Assembly (NCBI RefSeq): GCF_014648655.1
Contig: NZ_BMRN01000013.1
Location: 62,001-126,000 of the forward strand
DNA from: Streptomyces atratus
GTDB taxonomy: Bacteria > Actinomycetota > Actinomycetes > Streptomycetales > Streptomycetaceae
DNA: 64,000 nt
Direction: 5' to 3'
A program made the translations under genes and the position numbers. The notes under the pieces are model-generated. The model was not told the DNA's origin. It made no database searches and worked only from the letters and a program-made list of their open reading frames with translations. Below are positions 59,690 through 64,000 of the stretch, piece after piece (within the stretch, counting starts at the first letter, position 1; each line of letters starts with the position of its first letter).

Positions 59690-59762
59690 TACCCCCGACC
59701 GGATTCGAACCGGCGCTACTGCCGTGAGAGGGCAGCGTGCTAGGCCGCTACACAACGGGGGC
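59690..59762 (-). tRNA. tRNA-Glu (CTC), second copy
   Basis: Identical in sequence to the copy at 59512-59584. Between tRNA-Gln copies; flanking sequence differs (ends at GCCCTAGCG on the plus strand), so it is not part of the 172-bp repeat. Confidence 0.95.
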
Positions 59763-59822
59763 CCTAGCGATCCTGCATCGAGAGCGTGGGTGCGACCCAG
59801 ATGATCTCGCGGGAAGGATCTG

Positions 59823-59895
59823 TACCCCCGACCGGATTCGAACCGGCGCTACTGCCGTGAGAGGGCAGCGTGCTAGGCCGCTACACAACGGGGGC
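59823..59895 (-). tRNA. tRNA-Glu (CTC), third copy
   Basis: Identical to the other two. Within the 172-bp repeat together with the following tRNA-Gln. Confidence 0.95.
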
Positions 59896-59920
59896 TTGTT
59901 ACTGCTGTTGCATTTCTGCG

Positions 59921-59992
59921 CTGGGCTACCAGGACTCGAACCTAGAATGACGGTACCAGAAACCGTAGTGTTGCCAATTACACCATAGCCCA
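59921..59992 (-). tRNA. tRNA-Gln (CTG), second copy
   Basis: Identical to the copy at 59610-59681. First of the array in its direction, so the promoter should lie to the right, at about 60000-60090 where G+C drops. Confidence 0.95.
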
Positions 59993-60138
59993 CCAAAACT
60001 CAACCCTGATCAAGGGTTTTGTTCGGTTTGCGCTTCCCGTTCGGATCTTCCGTCCCGCTCGGGCGGCGCAGGAAGAACATTACCCGAAGGTGTCCGGCGC
60101 TCCAAAACGGGTATTGCCCGCCAGGCCTGTCCGGCGGA

Positions 60139-60834
60139 TCAGGGTCGGACAGGCCCCAGCAGACCGGGCAGCTGATCGAGCCCGCTGATACGGACGAGCT
60201 CGGGCCGCCCGCCCCGTCCGCCCCGGTCCAGCCAGATCCCCATCAGCCCCGCGGCAACCGCGCCGCCCGCGTCGATGTCCGGCTCGTCCCCCACGTACGC
60301 GACCTCCTCCGGCTCCAGCGCCAGCGCGTCGCAGGCGGCGTGGAATGCGCCGGCCTCGGGCTTGGAGACGCCCAGCTCAACAGCGCACACCACGGCCTCG
60401 AACCGCTCCCGCACACCGAGCGTGCGCAGCTTGCGGTCCTGGTTGTGAATGCTGGAGTTCGACAGCACCCCGTGCCGGAACCCGTCCGCCAGCACATCCA
60501 GTACGGGCAGCACATCGGGGAAGAGCGACCATGCGGCCTCGTAATGGGCCACGTGCCGGCCGAACCAGTCGTCGGCCTCGGCATCCTCCAGCGCCCGCGA
60601 GAGGAACTCCCGGACCCGGTCCCGGCGCTGCCCCTGGAAGTCCGTCTCCCCGGCGGCGAACCGCGCCCAGTGCACATCGGTGATCGCCCGCCACGCAGCG
60701 AGGGCCCGCTCGACGGAGTCGTATCCGTCGGGCAGGCCCTCGTGTTCGAGATGCTTGCTCATGCCGACGCGGTCGGCGTGGGTGTAGTCGAAGATCGTGT
60801 CGTCGATGTCCCAGAGGACCGCGCGGATCGTCAT
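60139..60834 (-). CDS. HAD-superfamily hydrolase
   Basis: 231 residues, haloacid dehalogenase-like phosphatase. Motif I AVLWDIDDTIFDYTHAD (DxDDT), motif II GVLSNSSI, motif III with Lys in LGVSKPEAGAFHAA, motif IV VAYVGDEPDIDAGGAVAAG. Similar to YjjG-type nucleotidases or unknown HAD enzymes. Substrate not set by the sequence. Confidence 0.9.
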   Translation of the reverse strand: MTIRAVLWDIDDTIFDYTHADRVGMSKHLEHEGLPDGYDSVERALAAWRAITDVHWARFAAGETDFQGQRRDRVREFLSRALEDAEADDWFGRHVAHYEAAWSLFPDVLPVLDVLADGFRHGVLSNSSIHNQDRKLRTLGVRERFEAVVCAVELGVSKPEAGAFHAACDALALEPEEVAYVGDEPDIDAGGAVAAGLMGIWLDRGGRGGRPELVRISGLDQLPGLLGPVRP

Positions 60835-60994
60835 GGGGCCCAGCCTAGGTTCCTACGCGGCGGGCGCGCCGGGCTCGCGGTGCTCTGCAGGCCGATGAAG
60901 ACAATCTTCAGGTCGTCGATGTCCTCAGAGCCGAATCATTTGCGCTGGGCGGCCCGCATGCGGGTGCCGGCGGAAGAGCCGCCGAGAAACGGCA

Positions 60995-61036
60995 GAGGGG
61001 GCGTGACCCCCGGAATGAACCGGGGGCCGCCCCCTC
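60995..61036 (-). terminator. Terminator after gltX
   Basis: GAGGGGGCG at 60995-61003 pairs with 61028-61036; inner arms CCCCCGG (61007-61013) and CCGGGGG (61020-61026) add 7 more pairs with a small bulge; loop AATGAA. It starts 18 bases after the gltX stop in its direction. The rest of the 220-bp gap (60835-61054) shows no gene I can support. Confidence 0.8.
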
Positions 61037-61054
61037 AGGGCGTGACCTGGACGA

Positions 61055-62527
61055 TTACGCGGTCAGCTTCGCCAGTGCCGCGTCGATGCGGCCCAGGGTC
61101 TTCTCCCGGCCCAGGATCTCCAGGGACTCGAAGAGCGGCAGGCCGATCGTGCGGCCGGTGACCGCGACGCGGACCGGGGCCTGGGCCTTGCCGAGCTTCA
61201 GGCCGTGCTCCTCGCCGGCGGTGAGGATGGCGTTCTTCAGGGCGTCCGCGTTCCACTCGGCGTCGGCCAGCTTGGCGCGGGCCGTGACGAGCAGGGCGTC
61301 GGAGCCCTCCTTCATCGCCTTGGCCCAGGACGCCTCGTCGGTGGCCGGCTCGTCGAGGAAGAGGAAGTCGACGTTGGCCGTGATCTCCGAAAGGACCGTG
61401 ACACGGGTCTGGGCGTGCGGGGCGATCGCCGCGAACTGCTCCGCGTCGAAGGACTCCGGGGCCCACGGGGCGAACGGCGCCTTCAGCCAGGGGCCGCACG
61501 CCTCGGTGAACGTCTTCACATCCAGCTTGCGGATGTGCTCGGCGTTGATGTGCTCGCACTTCTTCAGGTCGAAGCGCGCCGGGTTGGCGTTGACGTCCTT
61601 GATGTCGAACGCGGCCACCATCTCCTCGATGGAGAAGATGTCGCGGTCCTCGGCGATGGACCAGCCCAGCAGGGAGAGGTAGTTGAGCAGCCCCTCGGGC
61701 AGGAAGCCTCGCTCGCGGTAGAGGTTGAGCGAGGCCTGCGGGTCGCGCTTGGAGAGCTTCTTGTTGCCCTCGCCCATGACGTACGGGAGGTGGCCGAACG
61801 CGGGGGTGCCCTTGGCGATGCCCAGCTCGATGAGCGCCTTGTAGAGGGCGATCTGACGCGGGGTGGAGGAGAGCAGGTCCTCGCCGCGCAGGACGTGGGT
61901 GATCTCCATCAGCGCGTCGTCGACCGGGTTGACCAGCGTGTAGAGAGGGGCGCCGTTGGCACGGACGATGCCGTAGTCCGGCACGTTCTCCGGCTGGAAG
62001 GTCAGCTCGCCGCGGACCAGGTCGGTGAAGGTCAGCGCCTCGTCGGGCATCCGGAAGCGGACGATGGAGGTGCGGCCCTCGGCCTCGTACCCGGCGATCT
62101 GCTCGGCCGTGAGCTCGCGGCAGTGGCCGTCGTAGCCGGACGGCTTGCCGGCGGCACGGGCGGCGTCGCGGCGGGTGTCGAGCTCCTCGGTGGTGCAGTA
62201 GCAGTGGTACGCGTACCCGCCTGCGAGAAGCTTCTCGGCGACATCCTTGTAGATGTCCATGCGCTGCGACTGGCGGTACGGGGCGTGCGGGCCGCCGACC
62301 TCGGGGCCCTCGTCCCAGTCGAAGCCGAGCCAGCGCATCGACTCCAGGAGCTGGTTGTAGGACTCCTCGGAGTCGCGGGCCGCGTCGGTGTCCTCGATGC
62401 GGAAGACCAGGGTGCCGCCGTGGTGGCGGGCGAAGGCCCAGTTGAAGAGGGCGGTGCGGACCAGACCCACGTGGGGGTTGCCGGTCGGGGAGGGACAGAA
62501 ACGTACGCGTACAGGTGCGTTAACCAC
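61055..62527 (-). CDS. gltX: Glutamyl-tRNA synthetase
   Basis: 490 residues, class I. HIGH-type motif in RFCPSPTGNPHVGLVRTAL and KMSKS-type motif in GEGNKKLSKRDPQASLNL. A CYCTTEELDTRRDAA region follows, typical of GluRS. Streptomyces use a non-discriminating enzyme to load tRNA-Gln with Glu, which fits the lack of glnS nearby and the adjacent tRNA-Glu/Gln array. GTG start overlaps the FAH gene by 8 bases, so they are coupled. Confidence 0.97.
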   Translation of the reverse strand: MVNAPVRVRFCPSPTGNPHVGLVRTALFNWAFARHHGGTLVFRIEDTDAARDSEESYNQLLESMRWLGFDWDEGPEVGGPHAPYRQSQRMDIYKDVAEKLLAGGYAYHCYCTTEELDTRRDAARAAGKPSGYDGHCRELTAEQIAGYEAEGRTSIVRFRMPDEALTFTDLVRGELTFQPENVPDYGIVRANGAPLYTLVNPVDDALMEITHVLRGEDLLSSTPRQIALYKALIELGIAKGTPAFGHLPYVMGEGNKKLSKRDPQASLNLYRERGFLPEGLLNYLSLLGWSIAEDRDIFSIEEMVAAFDIKDVNANPARFDLKKCEHINAEHIRKLDVKTFTEACGPWLKAPFAPWAPESFDAEQFAAIAPHAQTRVTVLSEITANVDFLFLDEPATDEASWAKAMKEGSDALLVTARAKLADAEWNADALKNAILTAGEEHGLKLGKAQAPVRVAVTGRTIGLPLFESLEILGREKTLGRIDAALAKLTA

Positions 62528-63296
62528 GCTTGATCACCTTGTTGGTGAGAGTGCCGATGCCTTCGATGGTGACGGCGACCTCGTCGCCGACATGGAGGGG
62601 TCCGACCCCTGCGGGAGTGCCGGTGAGGATCACATCGCCCGGGAGCAGCGTCATGGCTTCCGTGATGTGGACGACCAGATCCTCGATGGAGCGGATCATG
62701 TCGCTCGTACGGCCCAGTTGGCGTTGCTCACCGTTGACCGTGGCCTGAATGGTCAGGTCGCTGGGGTCGAGGTCGGTCTCCACCCAGGGGCCGAGCGGGC
62801 AGGACGTGTCGAAGCCCTTGGCCCGGGCCCACTGCTTCTCGCGCTTCTGGGCATCGCGGGCGGTGACGTCATTGGCGCAGGTGTAGCCGAAGATGACGTC
62901 CTTCACGCGCTCACGCGGCACTTCACGGCACATACGACCGATGACCACGGCCAGTTCGGCCTCGTGGTGGAGTTCGTTGGAGAAGGAGGGGTACTCGATG
63001 GCGTCGCCGGAGCCGATCACCGAGGTGGTGGGCTTGAAGAAGGCGACGGGGACATCCGGTACCTCGTTGCCGAGTTCCGCGGCGTGCTCCGCGTAGTTGC
63101 GGCCGATGGCCACGACCTTGTTGGGGAGCACGGGCGGCAGGAGGCGGACCTTGCTCAGCGGGACCTTGGTGCCGGAGAGCTCGAACTCGGCGTACGGGAT
63201 GCCTTTGATGATGTCGAGGACGAGACCATCGGGCCCCTCGCCCTCGACGGCGCCGAAGGCGACATTGCCGTCGATGGAGAACCTGGCGATGCGCAC
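62520..63296 (-). CDS. Fumarylacetoacetate hydrolase family protein
   Basis: 258 residues. FAH fold: KVVAIGRNYAEHAAELG, FFKPTTSVIGSGDAIEYP, and the metal-binding HHEAELAVVIGR (Glu pair) and GYTCANDVTARDAQ, then GDVILTGTPAGVGPLHVGD. Relatives are acylpyruvases or oxaloacetate decarboxylases/tautomerases. GTG start. It sits just upstream of gltX in many actinobacteria. Confidence 0.93.
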   Translation of the reverse strand: MRIARFSIDGNVAFGAVEGEGPDGLVLDIIKGIPYAEFELSGTKVPLSKVRLLPPVLPNKVVAIGRNYAEHAAELGNEVPDVPVAFFKPTTSVIGSGDAIEYPSFSNELHHEAELAVVIGRMCREVPRERVKDVIFGYTCANDVTARDAQKREKQWARAKGFDTSCPLGPWVETDLDPSDLTIQATVNGEQRQLGRTSDMIRSIEDLVVHITEAMTLLPGDVILTGTPAGVGPLHVGDEVAVTIEGIGTLTNKVIKRG

Positions 63297-63377
63297 GGGA
63301 TGCTGTCGCCCCTCACTTGCTGGCTGGCTGAAGACTGACGCTCCAGGCTAACGCGGGTGAGGGGGGACAACCGCGCA

Positions 63378-63572
63378 TTACTCGGCCGCTGCGGCCGGGG
63401 CCGTGACCGGGGCTTCCATGAGGATGGTGCGGCGGGGGTTGGCCGTCTGGGTGGGCAGCTCGACGGTGCGCTCCGGCAGTTCCGGCGTCTGCAGCTCGTC
63501 GGCGTCCTTGAGGTGCGCCAGCGTGGTGCGCCGGGGGTTGGCAATGTTGCGGAACATCATCGTCGTCTTCAT
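63378..63572 (-). CDS. Small peptide with repeated NPRRT motif, function unknown
   Basis: 64 residues. NPRRTTLAHL near the N-terminus and NPRRTILMEA near the C-terminus form an internal repeat (IANPRRTTL and TANPRRTIL). The middle is acidic and Pro/Glu/Thr-rich; the end is AAAAE. There are no Cys residues and no signal peptide. The start ATG has no strong ribosome binding site. G/C-rich third positions support real coding. I know no function; a precursor peptide or a small regulator are both possible. Confidence 0.6.
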   Translation of the reverse strand: MKTTMMFRNIANPRRTTLAHLKDADELQTPELPERTVELPTQTANPRRTILMEAPVTAPAAAAE

Positions 63573-64000
63573 CTGCCGTTCGGACCCTGTCGGTTCGGGC
63601 GCCGCCCGGAGGGGCGCCGGTTGTCGGATTTGCCATCCCTGTAAAGCGTCAGGCTAAACATCCAATTCCCTTCGAGAGCCCGGATGAGACGGCGATCATC
63701 ATGTGAGTTTCCTCACGACCACGTCGACAATTGCCTCATTCCGGGCGGCCGATCACTCTGACAGAAACGGACATTGCGCCACTGAATGAGCCATTCCGCT
63801 CCTGATCATGTCGACTGGGACACCCTTCACCCCCTACCGATTCACCCTTAATGATCCACTTTGCCCGCGAACACGCTCCACGGTTTGTTACTCATTCGTC
63901 ACAACGCGTCACCCAGGTCACGGCCCGGTGCGGGGCCCTTGTTGGAGATCCGGCACTGTGCTGGAATTCCACGCACCGCCGCAGGTTTCAGGGCCGGCGC
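63573..64000. other. Right-end intergenic region
   Basis: 428 bases with lower G+C and no supported gene. It should hold the promoter of the small peptide gene and, from memory of S. coelicolor, the upstream region of a conservon (cvnA-type) operon to the right. No clear promoter or repeat was picked. Confidence 0.45.

Larger units (their letters stand above)
59510..59992. repeat. 172-bp direct repeat containing tRNA-Glu and tRNA-Gln
   Basis: 59510-59681 and 59821-59992 are identical, including the 25-bp spacer between tRNA-Glu and tRNA-Gln. A third tRNA-Glu lies between the copies. Recent duplication or gene conversion explains it; such repeats can also serve as sites for rearrangement. Confidence 0.9.

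Noticed and set aside
59483..59988. Two identical-looking short ORFs over the tRNA array
   Set aside because: They read through tRNA-Glu and tRNA-Gln genes; the repeated peptide only reflects the 172-bp duplication.
60835..61054. Possible IS or protein remnant between HAD and gltX genes
   Set aside because: A short readable stretch on the minus strand has an internal stop and no family match that I can support; only the gltX terminator is kept.

Overview
The window is high-GC actinobacterial chromosome and almost certainly comes from a Streptomyces. The codon use (strong G/C in third positions, many GTG starts), the amtB-glnB-glnD, nsdA, glcP, smc, rnc (absB), ndgR and lysine-tailed HU (hupS) genes, and their order all match, from memory, the core region around SCO5546 to SCO5594 of S. 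coelicolor. No phage, CRISPR array or intact insertion sequence was seen. The taxonomic call is inference; the gene content is read directly from the sequence.

Layout. 83-2253: trmD-rimM-khpA-rpsP operon (minus strand). 2411-7680: SprT-like zinc protein, an archaeal/eukaryotic-type prolyl-tRNA synthetase, a methyltransferase and an FtsH protease. 7846-15601: an accessory eight-gene plus-strand operon equivalent in content to the poorly understood E. coli yhf/php cluster (yhfZ, yhfY, yhfU, yhfT, php, yhfS, yhfX, yhfW), closed by a perfect 21-bp terminator stem. 15661-21527: ffh and the nitrogen operon amtB-glnB-glnD with GlnR-like boxes upstream. 21898-33710: nsdA, a prim-pol-like protein, ftsY, an NCS1 permease, an LLM flavoprotein, the glucose permease glcP and smc. 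34028-39978: a small coiled-coil protein, acylphosphatase, a secreted CAP protein, an HxlR regulator with a strong palindrome, mutM, rnc, rpmF and DUF177. 40126-46757: a coiled-coil protein, coaD, rsmD, recG and a FakA-like kinase. 47016-55143: rpmB, a decayed thiD, thiL, a stand-alone Lrp-type ligand domain, a lipoprotein, ddl, gpsA, plsC, cofC and hupS. 55248-58162: leuC-leuD with divergent ndgR. 58221-59452: DUF4188 and MerR-type genes around a 51-bp palindrome. 59512-59992: five tRNA genes (Glu-CTC x3, Gln-CTG x2) with a 172-bp duplication. 60139-63572: HAD hydrolase, gltX, an FAH-family enzyme and a small peptide gene with a repeated NPRRT motif.

How the genes fit together. Most of the window is housekeeping: translation and ribosome maturation, SRP targeting (ffh, ftsY), nitrogen sensing (amtB-glnB-glnD), chromosome organisation (smc, hupS) and leucine synthesis. 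The least understood part is the yhf-type operon. It combines a GntR-like regulator with a ligand domain, a free PRD domain, a tiny DUF2620 protein, a multi-pass membrane protein, a phosphotriesterase-family hydrolase, two PLP-type enzymes and a phosphopentomutase-family enzyme. This set looks like uptake and catabolism of one unidentified compound. A near-identical 26-27 bp motif precedes both yhfZ and yhfY and is a good candidate operator.
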